Part shown: positions 11,196 to 22,729 of the stretch, in pieces
Position numbering within the stretch: the first letter of the stretch is position 1
How the letters are laid out: each line of letters begins with the position of its first letter
From: Chloromonas sp. AAM2
Taxonomy: Eukaryota > Chlorophyta > Chlorophyceae > Chlamydomonadales > Chlamydomonadaceae
Direction: 5' to 3'
Assembly (NCBI GenBank): GCA_004335635.1
Contig: QAXH01004799.1
Span: forward strand, 16,427 to 80,426
DNA length: 64,000 nucleotides
Notes under the pieces: generated by a model
What the model was told of the DNA's origin: nothing
The model's database searches: none
The model's input: only the letters and a program-made list of their open reading frames with translations
Made by a program: the position numbers and the translations under genes

Positions 11196-11200
11196 TGTAA
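11196..11200 (+). terminator. Possible TGTAA polyadenylation signal (MsrB)
   Basis: TGTAA 219 bases after the MsrB stop and 207 bases before the upstream GlnRS start codon. The position suits a 3' end in this 430 bp gap, but the motif is short and could be chance. Confidence 0.35.
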
Positions 11201-11406
11201 GAGGTTCAAGGACTGATTGTGTTGGTTTAGAGTCATCAGCATGTGAGCCGCCAAAATACACGACATGATGGAAACGGGAATGAGAGAGGCTTTGATTGAG
11301 CAGACAATGTGCAAGGCTGACAGTCCTACCATACCTCATATGAAGCACATGGGCTGCAAGCACGCCCATCACCTTTAGGGCTTAGGGTTAGCCATGGGTC
11401 CATGCC

Positions 11407-11487
11407 ATGTGGCTGCATTCAGCTAGGCGCTTAGTATTGCATCACCGAGCTCTAGTTTCGGGTGCGGCCCAGGGAGTGTGGAGGCAA
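11407..11487 (+). other. Alternative N-terminal extension of GlnRS
   Basis: This stretch is open and in frame with the GlnRS start at 11488. It encodes 27 residues with four Arg, three His and no acidic residue ([20 protein letters not shown]), able to form an amphipathic helix, which resembles a mitochondrial presequence. A third ATG at 11402 opens a different frame and could reduce use of 11407. Whether transcripts begin upstream of 11407 cannot be seen here. Confidence 0.55.
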
Positions 11488-14400
11488 ATGGCGTCTGAGC
11501 AGAAAAAGGCCGAAGTAGAGGAGGCTGAGGCTGCGGCTTTCCAGCTCTTCACAAAGATTGGCCTTGATGAGACCGTGGCAAGGTATGCAAGCACAATCTA
11601 TTGTGCAACAACGCGAAGAATAGCGTTCTGGGCTCAGGGTAAGGTAACCCTTGTCCGTGCCTTGCAGGAACTCCTCCGTCAACCCCAAGTTTAGAAAGAC
11701 GCTGATTGAACTCATCTCAGAAGCCAAGGCCACCGATGGCTTGCCGAAGTCCAAGGGCAACCTGATTTATTATGTTGCCGGCAAGGTGTGGCGCATCGCG
11801 ATCTGGCGTTAGGGTACCGCGCCGGGGGGCGCCATCTTCTCACAACCCCTGCTTTTGCCATGCCGTTTTGCAGTATCCAGCAAATGCACTTGTGCACCGT
11901 CCAGGAGTCCTGGAGTATATTACAAATGAGGGCATTAAGGTAGGCCTGGCCGGGTGCTCATGCCATGCACGGCCAGCTCATGCCGTGTCACTCCATACAC
12001 GGCCGGTCTCTTCATTCACGCTGCCCATGCCCCTGCAGACTAACAATCAGCTGGACGGTGCTTTTGAGTACTTGAAGAAGATCGGCAGCACACCTTTGAC
12101 AAAAGCTCAGCTTGAGGCGGCAGCTGGCGTGGGTGTGGTGGTGAGTAAGCGGGCCCATGCAGGCATAGGGTTTGGTCTTGCACGCCAAGCGGCATCACAG
12201 CAGTAGTCCAACACCTAGGCTTGGTCAAAGCGTGCGTGCATCAAAGGCTTGGCTTGTAGGCATCGATGGGATAATGCCGTGATAATGCAGGGAAATCGTG
12301 TGTTTGTATGCTGCGTTGTCATGCTGTACTCGCTTATGCTGTGGAACTCATGAAAGGAAATGTTGAACATCCACATGAACGAGTCTGGGATGCCACGGCT
12401 GCAACAGGTGCCTCCGGAGCAGATCCAAGCGGCAGTTGCAGCGGTCATTGCAGAAAATGAGGCCAAGCTAAAGGAGGAGAGGTAAGCCTGACCTCATAGC
12501 AAGCACACAGAGGGCACGTGCGTGTCACAACAAAACTTGAGCGTGCTGCTGTGACGTGCACGCAAAAGCTGAAACTTGAGAACTAGGGAAGCAAGAGCTC
12601 TTCAACTAGCAGCAGGCGGAGACAACTGGAGACGATTGTTGGTGTTGTTCCTGTTGCATGGTCTTCAGTCTGTGGAGGACTGCTCAGCGGGGCGAGGGTG
12701 GGAGGGGCAACAATCAGCCCAGATCCACATTGGCATCAATTCATTGTCAATCGTCACAGTGCCACCCTACTTGCATTTCAGGTACCGGCTGAACATCAAC
12801 ATCCTCCTGGGCCAGGTGACCCGGAGCCTCAAGTGGGCCGATGGGGCCGCCATCAGGGCGGAGCTGGAGAGGCAGGTGGAGGCCTTACTGGGGCCCAAGA
12901 CGGAGGAGGACACCAAGCCTGTGGAGAAGAAGAAGGTCAAGGCACCCAAGGTAATTCTGTCCGCGTGGGGGTTGGGGTGAGTGTGTGGGTGTATGACAGG
13001 GGGAGAGGGGAGGTGTGAGAGGGGGAGAGGGCGGAGCACGATGAATACGATGCGGATGCACTGTTGTGATGCCAGGTGGGTGTGCATGTGACGCCAGGTG
13101 GGTGTGCATGTGATGCCAGGTGGGTGTGCATGTGATGCCAGGTGGGTGTGCATGTGATGCCAGGTGGATGTGCATGTGATGCCAGGTGGATGTGCATGTG
13201 ATGCCAGGTGGATGTGCATGTGATGCCAGTGGGTGTGCATGTGAATGATGCCAGGTGGATGTGCATGTGATGGTGCAGTCAATGTGATGGCCAGTGGTGA
13301 CAGCAGCTGTGTGGCCTTGCGTGAATGCTCTCTCATCTCCTCAGCAACATGCATGTGTTCTCTTGTGCGGTCTGTCCAGCTCAGGGTGGATGTCCGCTGC
13401 ATGCATGTCATGTCTTCTCACATGCATGTGCGTGCAGCCCGAGGCAGCGCCTGTTGCTGCGGAGGTGGCCAAGGCGGTCGAGGTGAGCACTGGGCAACTA
13501 ACAGCAACGGTAACAGCAACAGCTACAGTAACAGTGTAACAGTAACGTGCAAGCAGGCGCCACAGCTGCATTGTGCAGCAAGGACTCAGATGGAGCGGCG
13601 TCAGTAGCACAGCAGGCCCGCGGCCACTAGCTGCATGGCACACAACCGCAGGCACAGCAGAGTTACAGGAAACATCAGGCAGCACATGGCACGGCACAGC
13701 ATGGTCAAGTTTACAATCATTCTCACAGCTACTGTACAACTCAATAGCTTGTGCTATCTTCTGCAGCTCTTGTGACAGCTGTACTGACAGCATGGCATGC
13801 ACAGTGGTGTGATGGATGCGTGTTGAAGGCCTTTGCCTTCAGTCTGGCAGGCACAGTTGTTGAGGGGCATTTCACAGACACATCACAGACTCGCATGAGA
13901 ATTTGGAGGCAACTGGAGAGCCGATGGGGCCCTTGGCCTGCATCATGTTTGAGACATGTCATGAGGCTGACGGTTGATGGTGCAAGCCTTGCCTGCATAA
14001 TGCCCCTGCAGCCCGCAGTGCCTGAGGACCCGTATGCCTTCCTGCCCAAGCCCGAGCAGAACAACGTGGTGCACACCACCGTCACCTTCAGCGACGGCCG
14101 CATCATGCGCATTGCAAACACACCGGACAAGCTAGCAGCGCATCTGAAGGTCAGTGGGGCAGAGAGAGCATGGCAACTGTGGAACGGGCACAAGGCAGCC
14201 CGCTTTGTGAAAGGCAACCATTCGGTGCCAGGCATCCAAGTCATCATGCAGCTTGCTTACATATTGAGTCTTCACGTTGCCAGGCATGCCTCACGCCTCT
14301 CAACACTTACCGCGCACGGCTGATGTCCTGCTACTCATACGCCACCCCCTCTGAACCCAAACATCACTAAAGGGGTGTGAGGTAAAACACAGGGTCGCGA

Positions 14401-17400
14401 ACAAGTCAGCAACACACTTCCTCTTGTTCGTGGAGTTTCTTTCCTTATCATGGCACAGGCCCAGGCCATGTATCCATGTGCACAGATACATAGATATACA
14501 TTATCATTCTTTGTCCAACCACCATTGCAGTTAATGTTATTATAACTTGTCCCCACAGTGCCTACTAGGCATCTATGTCCCTGGTCACACTGACAACCTT
14601 GTCACACTGACAATTGTCGCTGGACAGCAATCACTGCTATGGTCATCTGCTCCCTATGCAGGCCACCGGTGGCAAGGTGGTCACTCGGTTTCCTCCCGAG
14701 CCCAACGGCTACCTGCACATAGGACACGCTAAGGTGGGTGCAGCGTCGGGACGGGCATGGGCGGCTGCCAGCGTTGATGCACAAGAGGCGCGACGCGGCA
14801 GCAGTGCGGCTGGCGAGCATGTCGATAGCTGGCTAGGCTTCTGTTCAGCTGTAGCTTGGCGCTGCGCTGTGGAGTTATCATTCTGCTGTAGCTGATGAGT
14901 TGGGTTTGGGTTTCTTGAACAGCAGAGAGGGTTACCACAGTCGAGAGCACCCCGAAGCAAGCACAGTGTTGAGCGGAGCACATACAAATGAACACACCTT
15001 TGGTAGCACCTTGCCTGTCATGTGGCAATACAGACGGCAGCAACCTGGTCAGTCAAAACGTCTCATGCGGTTAGGGCGGCATAAGGAAATGTTCAGCATG
15101 GTTCATGGCAACTGAGCGTCATCGGGTTGGCCCTTCAATTCCATTCTAGCTCAGTACTGCAATCATTCTCCGTACTTCATTGTAAGGCTTGTTCTACTCG
15201 CAGGCCATGTTTGTTGACTTTGGCATGGCTGCCCAGTACGGGGGTAACTGCTACCTGCGCTACGATGACACCAACCCGGCAGCGGAGAAACTAGAGTACA
15301 TCGAACACATCGAAGTGAGTTGATGGTAGAGAGAGCATCAGGGGATGCATGCACCTGGACCTGGACATCTGTATGGCAGGGGGTGGGTGGATTGGGGTAA
15401 CTGTGGACGAAACTGCAATACTAGCCTTCTCTACGCTGTTGTAACAGTCAAGCTGACGTAGCAGTTAGAAGCCGCTGATGCTGCTTGGATTGGGTGTAAT
15501 TGACGGATTGTGTTGGTGATGCTTGCCAATCATTGATGAGAAGCAAAGAGGCACATGGGCGGAGCGAAATAGACAGGCGGAAGGGCGTTCTTGCCATCAG
15601 TAGCACTTCATCACCAATGAGCAGGCATGAGATTGACTTGGTGAAGATGACGGTAAATGAACATTCGTCAAGGGATTGATCTGGTTGCAACATGGTGTGG
15701 ACGTGCATAACTTAGCTGCACATGTGCTGTGGGTGCTGCCCGTTCAGGATATTGTTTCCTGGATGGGCTGGAAGCCCTGGAAGGTGACCTACAGCAGCGA
15801 CTACTTCCAGCAGCTATACGACTTCGCGCTGCAGCTCATCAAGTCAGGCCACGCATACGTATGTCACCAGGTGTGTTCATCTCAACTTTGTACAGGAGGA
15901 CGAACGCTGAACAAAAATGACATGCTATTTCACATTTCCAGCAGACATTGGTCGACTCGTTGGTCACAGCATACAAGCCTATGCTTCTGTTAGTATCCAG
16001 TTCACGACCTGCACTTCGTGTGAGATCTGCACCCGTGTTTGTTTGTTTTGTCCGTTTCCAGACCAAGGATGAGATCGACAAGTCGCGTGAGGCCCGCGAG
16101 CCCAGCCCCTGGAGGGACAGGCCAGCGGCGGAATCACTCAAGCTGTTCGACGACATGAGAAGGGGACTGGTGGACGAGGGAAAGGTAGACACCTTGCCAT
16201 TTTTTGGATATACAAAACAGAGTGTTCCTCCGATTCCTGCATGGCAAAGATCAGCCATTGGTCATGTACTAGGCAGGCAAGCTGACGTCACTAACCTCGT
16301 TTGCTGCCTGATACACCAGCAGTACAAGTGCACAATTCTACCCGCAGTGAGCGGTGACAACCAGTTCAACCCGGCTCGCTGACTCATCACCCGTCAGTGG
16401 CGATGTACAGCATCGAACTAATAGCATCTTCTACGCAGTACACTCCTTGGAAAATAAGGAGGTTTCATCGTTTTCATGTCCTTGCCTGCAGGCCACGCTT
16501 CGTTTGCGCATGGACCATAAGAACGAGAACTTCAACATGTTTGACCTCGTAGCCTACCGTATCAAGTTCATGGCCCACCCCCATGCGGGCGACAAGTGGT
16601 GCATCTACCCCTCCTACGACTACACTCACTGCATTGTGGACTCGCTCGAGCAGATATCGCACTCGCTGTGCACGCTCGAGTTTGAGTCACGGCGGGCCTC
16701 CTACTACTGGTGCGTGTGGGCAGCTTGGCATCAGAGCGCGTGTACCGGGCAAAGTATAAGAATGTACATGTGAATCAAAGCAGTGCATGTGCACACTAGG
16801 AGCATGGGTACGCATTCTGCCGAGGTCTGCGAGTTGAGTTCAAGGCGTTGAAAACATCCTAGGATGGCGAATACTGAACTGTTGAGGGTTCCTGTCGAGG
16901 ACTGACTAGAGATGGATGATGAGGTGGACCATGGCTATGGCAGCTGGGTATGTGCAGTTAGCGGACGCCTTTCACCCGGCCTTCAATTCTTGCCCTGGTT
17001 TCAGCACTAGCTACTGTTGATGCTCATGGCGTTGCCACAAGTGCACCTTCCACATTTGCTCACGAGCTTATTGATGAGATTGAGGGTCCTTACCCCGTCG
17101 TATCTCAGGTTGTTAGAGGTCCTTGACATCTACAAGCCCGTCGTGTGGGAGTACTCCCGCCTGAATATCACCAACACCATGATGAGCAAGCGGAAGCTCA
17201 ACCGGCTGGTCACGGGGGGATTTGTCAACGGGTGGGACGACCCTAGGCTGCTGACACTGGCAGGTGAGAAGGGGGGCGGCTGGTTGGCTGGTGGCAGGGC
17301 TGATGATTTTTGGGTGTTGACTGGGTCAGGGCTGGTGGGTTGCGGACAGGGCTAAGGTGTTCTGAGGGTGGCAGGATCAAAAGATAAGTTGAATGACGAA

Positions 17401-20368
17401 CATCGTGGCGTGGATATGGGGCGTATTGTAATCCAAGGCATTGGTCAAGTTTGAAGATCTCCCATGTCCGGTGACCAGACTTCAGTTAGTTGGGAACGGA
17501 TACCAACGATAGGTTGTCTGGATCACAAGCATTTCAAACATCTGCAGAAGTGATGATGTTGCAATTGGATTTACACCCATTGCCCGTTGCAGGTCTCCGG
17601 CGGCGTGGCGTGACCCCCCAGGCCATCAACAACTTTTGCCGGGAGATCGGCATCACTCGCAATGAGAACCTGATCCCCATGCACCGGCTGGAGCACCATG
17701 TGCGCATGGACCTGGATGCGACGTCGCCGCGCGTGCTGGCCGTGCTCCGACCCCTAAAGGTCAGCCGATATCACTTTTTATTTCGGGAGGAGTTGACTGC
17801 TGAATACGGTTATTGATCTTGAAAGGCACTTTGCAGCGCCAGAACATGATGTTGTGCGTGCGATGCATTGTACGTGCTGCGCGCTGTGAGCTATAATGCC
17901 TCTCTGCAGACGACGCCGTGCTTATGCTATGCTATGCGCTGCGTGCATTCAGCTGGTGATCGCCAACCTGCCCGAGTCGCATCACGAGGAGGTGGAGGCC
18001 AAGGTGTTCCCCGGCCGGACCGACCAGGGGTACAAGGTGGGTTGCCGTTCGGATCTGTTGCTGGGACGTAATGCGGTGCACATGGCAGGTGCAGATTTGC
18101 ACCACCGCACTCACCTGGCCACGACCGTTGTTTGAGGCAGTTGCGGATCCATAGCAATCGCATACGGTGCAAAACAGGAGCAAATGAGTCAATGCCTACG
18201 TGTCGGTTGTCGGCCGGTCGAACCCAGGGGTGAGCGAGGAAGGAGATGTGTTGATGGTTCACGGCATGAGCAGGGGACCTCGTCGTCCTGTTGCACACAT
18301 GGACAAACAACTGTCGACCCAGGTGTGCTGTGCTCTGCTCTGCCCAGGTTCCCTTCACACGAGTGGTGTACATTGAGGCCACTGACTTCAAACAAGTGGA
18401 CGAGAAGGACTTCTACGGACTGGCCCCGGGGAAGAGCATCATGCTCAGGTGGGAATCGGGAGAGTCATTACCCCGCGGCACGGATCACCGTGGTGACCTT
18501 TGGAAGTCTATGCCTTGATCAATACGGTAGCGAATGGGTGAGGGGTTCAGAGGGTAGCACGGCGCCCTGTCAAAACACCAGACTTTGCAACACATCATCA
18601 GACCTGCGGCACTATGAGCCAATCTGCACCTGCGCTCTTGAATTGTGCACCTGCGACTCTGTGTATTGCCTTTCTTGCTTAGGGCATGCCAAATATCCAT
18701 GCACGTTCCAGCTTTCACATCAATGGGCAACCCAAGTTATGTACCATTCGCTTACCAAACCGGATGATTACGAACATGAGCAGTAAAAACACGAGCAGGA
18801 GCTCAGTGTGTTCATGGATGAGAGAAGCGCTAGTACAAGTAGTCATGTGTCATGGAAGAACTTCCAGGGGTATGCGAAGTGAGCAACAGCTACAAGGCAG
18901 ATCTCAAGAGGCGTATTCGGGTACGGGACTGTTGCACAGACTGCTGGTCTACTACACAGTCTGATAACAACACCTTGAACCTGCTTGTTCAGCTAGCAAC
19001 CCCTTCCTTCACACACTGCGCAACCAACACATCTTGCCAAAGCGGCCACATGTCCGTTTCTGCCTTACTATTGCCTGCTCAGGTACGCGTACCCTGTCTC
19101 CTACAAGAAGCACGTGACCGATGCCTCGGGTCAGGTGGCGGCGGTGCACGTGGAGGCTGACATGGCGCCAGCGGGCAAGAAACCGCCAAAGGGTGTGCTC
19201 AACTGGGTCGCCCAGCCCAGGCCTGGCCAGGAACCGCTCAAAGTGGAGGTAAGAGGGACATGCATCAGTATGCCAAGCTTTTGCTCATGCGCTGGCTGGC
19301 AAGCCGTGTACAAGACGTTAACTGGGGTTCGGGTAGACAGAAAAGAAGTCGTGGGGGCCCCAGAGAGGTCAAAGGCCAGGCATTGGTGTCTCGCCAGGCT
19401 TATACTTATGCGCCAACTGGCAAGCCATGCATGAGGTAGGCTGATTATTGCACTGGTAGGTTTTTCAGCACGTGTATCAGGCGCTATGTGGTTGGGCGGC
19501 TAGGTAGGTGTGGGCAGGAAGGAGGCTAATCACTTGCAAAAACGCTTGCACTAATCGCTGGCGGACGTTGCCTTTCTAAGTCGTCCATCCTTCCCCAGCT
19601 TCCAGTTTTCCCTTCTGTTTCCTGCCTGTCACACCTTACATCTTCACTTGCTTTACATCATTGTGCCAGCACGGTGCCAGCATCCTTAGTCGCTCGTGTC
19701 AAGCTGTCAGCATGGCATGTCCTCAGCCTTGTTTTCTTTTACCACCCCTTCCCTTTGTTCCTGTGTCTATTCTCAGGCTCGTATCTATGACTACCTATTC
19801 AAGAGTGATGACCCGGATGCCACGGAGGACTGGCTCACTGACCTGTCCCCTGACTCCATGCAAGTGTTGCATGGCGCCTACGCCTGCCCGGTGCTGGCCT
19901 CAGCCAAGCCGGGTGACAGGTTCCAGTTTGAGCGGCTAGGGTGAGTAATGGGCTACAAGATGCCTGGCAACTTCGCACTCAGGCATGCAAGTCACATGCC
20001 GACTGAAGTCATCATTCCTCTTCTCGATCTGTTCTACAACCCAACTTTGGAGGACTGCCTCCAGTCATCATCCGCTCCCTCCATGTCCTGCCCAACCAGT
20101 CCAACCAGTCTGATGTCAGGCCAGCAGTTGGAAACCCAAAACCCGCTCCTGAGATCTGACTGTTCCGTCTGTCAGCATGGGCCAGCGCTGACATGCCACA
20201 CACTCCGCCATTGTGGACCGCGCTGATCCGAATGGCCATACCGCTCTGCTTTTCAGGTACTTTTGCGTGGATCCTGAAACCACACCCAATCGCCTGGTGG
20301 TCAACCGGACCGTCACGCTCAAGGAGTCCTTCCCCAAGCAGGCAGCGCCTAAGAAAAGCGCAGCGTGA
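11407..20368 (+). CDS. GLNRS: Glutaminyl-tRNA synthetase, eukaryotic type
   Basis: Charges tRNA-Gln with glutamine. From ATG 11488, twenty exons join in phase to 800 residues, the usual plant GlnRS size: 11488-11582, 11668-11785, 11874-11939, 12039-12140, 12408-12481, 12782-12950, 13438-13482, 14012-14149, 14662-14733, 15204-15314, 15748-15870, 16062-16184, 16492-16709, 17109-17263, 17593-17759, 17953-18036, 18348-18448, 19083-19248, 19777-19940, 20257-20368. Residues 1-215 are the eukaryotic YqeY-like N-terminal domain, followed by a Lys/Ala/Glu-rich linker. Residues 278-291 ([14 protein letters not shown]) carry the class I HIGH motif; MMSKR at 509-513 is the KMSKS loop. The rest is the catalytic core and the beta-barrel anticodon-binding region, ending in a Lys/Ala tail. 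An in-frame ATG at 11407 adds 27 basic residues, so cytosolic and organellar forms are possible. Confidence 0.96.
13067..13275. repeat. 22-bp minisatellite in GlnRS intron 6
   Basis: About nine copies of a 22 bp unit containing GATGCCAGGTGGGTGTGCAT, with GGG/GGA variants and one indel near 13230. It lies between GlnRS exons 6 (ends 12950) and 7 (starts 13438). Confidence 0.85.
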
Positions 20369-20849
20369 TGTGCTGGCAACCATCAGTGCCCAGGTGCAGG
20401 CCACCAATCCACCAATGTGATGAACCTGTTTACCATGCCTGTCCTTGCGTCTGCAAGCAGGCAGATGAGCTGCCTACAGACATGCAGGCACACGGCGCAT
20501 GGCATGTGCATGGCCTCTTTGCTTGTCTGCGTTTTGACAATGCCAGTGCCGTGACCTGGTGCTTAGTGACTGGTGAAACTCAAGCTGACCGATGACCTTA
20601 TTATGACATGGTCCGTTCCTGCACATCACTGGCAGTGTTATGACATGGCTGTATCATGCATGTGTCCCCAGTTTCCAGGCAGCCATTTATGCTACAGGAA
20701 AGAACAGGGTTCTACGCATACCCAGGCGACAAGGTCTTGCTCGCAACAGAGCACAAGACCTCCAAGGACGCCAGAGAGCAGGTTGCTGTCAAGCAGCAGA
20801 GTAGCATGTATTTGCGTTGTGGCAACCGCCATACACACCACAAACACAC

Positions 20850-20893
20850 CAGTTCCAGTGTCCCAAAATTGTCCCAGAACTGGCAAACTTCTT
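20850..20893. mobile_element. Solo MITE terminus, copy C
   Basis: CACCAGTTCCAGTG is followed by CCCAAAATTGTCCCAGAACT and GGCAAACTTC, matching the right ends of copies B and D. No left terminus was found in the preceding few hundred bases, so this is a truncated copy. Confidence 0.6.
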
Positions 20894-21465
20894 GCTTTGG
20901 CTGAGCACCTGCTTTTGCACCTTGAAACGCGCGATATTAAAGCCATCTTGGCCTGCAACTCTCCAGGCAGACTGCTTCAACTTGTTGGTGCTGTCCTGGC
21001 CTGTAAGTACTGGTGCCAACATGTAGAATCAGTCACGCCTTGACAAGTACAAGCAGTTTGCAAAACCAATCTGCTCTGTCGCAGCCCAGTGGATGCTATT
21101 GCGTAGCCATGCATCAGTTAACCTGCACTTGCGTAAAACAGATATGCAATACCAGCTGCGCACACTTACTCTGCCAATGTCATTGCGTAGGTAAAAGCAT
21201 GACCCTACTGTCATCTGAACATCCCCCATCCCTCTATCCCTTTGTATATCTCAAAGCCGCCACCTACGCCAATTCTGTTCATTCATTGCAGTCAACCTTG
21301 GCTAATCAGCACACTAAACCGGTGAACTTGATATGAATGCAAGGCCGACTGCTTAGGCCCAACTTCATTTTGGATGCCAATCAATTCCACCTGCTGCTGC
21401 ACCCACTTGGAGGCTGTGTTGTACATTCTGAGTGGCAGTACGACTTTCTTCATCTTGCAGCACAT

Positions 21466-22050
21466 CAATACAGCCAAATCCGCCACGCTGCGGATGGGTA
21501 GCCCACTGTCCCTGCCCCACCCACCGACCCTGCACACTATTCCTGTGGTCCAGCACACTACTTCCCTGGGCATCCCGCAGTCCCAGGTCGTGATTCGTAT
21601 AGCCCAGCCTCGCTCCCACTCGCATGCCACACGTAGCCGTCTGCGCCCTGCCCACACGTCTCTCTGCTGGCGTCATTTTGGCGATGACAGAATGACGCCA
21701 TACGCTGCTGGAAGGGCATGCGAGTCGCATTCCATCCTGGACCTGGTCGATATTGCCGGGCTGCTGACTGTTCCCCAGATCACGGCGTGACGATACCATT
21801 GTGCGAATCCGTAGATCACCGCGTGGCAGTACATCATCCAGGATCTGAGCCAGTTCGACAGTCCTCGGACCGCGTACAGTGGCCTCGCCGCGGGACCAAA
21901 GAGTATTCCGATCCTCTCCGTGGACGGAAAAGTTGGTGGGCCCTTGACAAACGTTTTGTTTGTCAATCACTCTGGCCTGCAAATTCAGTCACTCTTTGGC
22001 AGGGACTCTGGTAGTTACGGTTCATGGGCCAACTGGAAGCTCTTAAGCTG
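21466..22050 (+). pseudogene. Unassigned coding-like stretch (possible gene remnant)
   Basis: Two open segments look codon-biased. The first starts after a good acceptor (TCATCTTGCAG, ending at 21469-21471) and reads HINTAKSATLRMGSPLSLP onward. The second, from about 21843 to a stop near 22050, reads SIPILSVDGKVGGPLTNVLF, then NHSGLQIQSLFG and GSYGSWANWKLL. The frames differ, with stops between. The second has a loose look of an expansin/CBM63 C-terminal domain (N-x-x-G, then G, then W-x-N-W), but this is only a resemblance. No start codon or upstream exon found. It could be a real small gene, a remnant or chance. Confidence 0.25.
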
Positions 22051-22729
22051 CATTTGAATTGGCATCTATTTACAAGCTGTGAATCACGCTCTCCACTGTA
22101 TACAAACTTGCAAATTCTGGTCTGTATGCTCTGAAAGAAACTGAAGATAATAGGTAAACCACGGCAACATTGCGCAACTTGGTGCGCGTACTGTTTCAAT
22201 ATATAATGACTCCGCCGCAGACCTACACTTTAACGCCTTTTAGCATGCAATAGTAGACCGTGGCACCTTCCAATAAGCAATGGTGTGTGCAGATGCAAGC
22301 AGCCGTATGTTGCGGGCCGTACATTTCATATCGACAGTGCTGAACAAGTTCATGAGTACTGCACAAAATTGGGACAGCAAAAGTCTTGGGCACGGACACG
22401 GCAGCATTGCATCAAGGTCCGAAGGGGACACGCCTGGTCTGCCGCTGTCCGGTTCAACCAATCCTGAAGCTTGTGTGGATCCAGGCCTGCTCACTGCTCT
22501 GCAAGCACGCATTGAAAGCAAAGTCCGGCATAACAGCCAAAGCCAGTCGAAACCACAGCCTGTCGGACTTCCAGGACAACGCTGGAGCTTATGAGCGCTC
22601 GTCATAAGCAGAGTCCAGTGCAACCACAGCCTGACTAGCGGGGTCGTTGAAACAACAGCCAGTCGAACCCTCAGTTACGTAGGCTGAGGTTTGCAACAGC
22701 TACCGGGGCCGGACTGTCCCAGTGGCAAG

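Larger units (their letters stand above)
20369..22729. other. Convergent intergenic region, GlnRS to OPR gene
   Basis: About 2.4 kb between two 3' ends. It holds a lone MITE terminus (20850-20893), a coding-like stretch on the plus strand (about 21466-22050) and, next to the OPR stop, short repeats of GAACC/ACAGCC(A/T)GTCG (22540-22680). TGTAA occurs at 21002 on the plus strand and, reversed, at 22070-22074. Nothing else recognisable. Confidence 0.6.
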
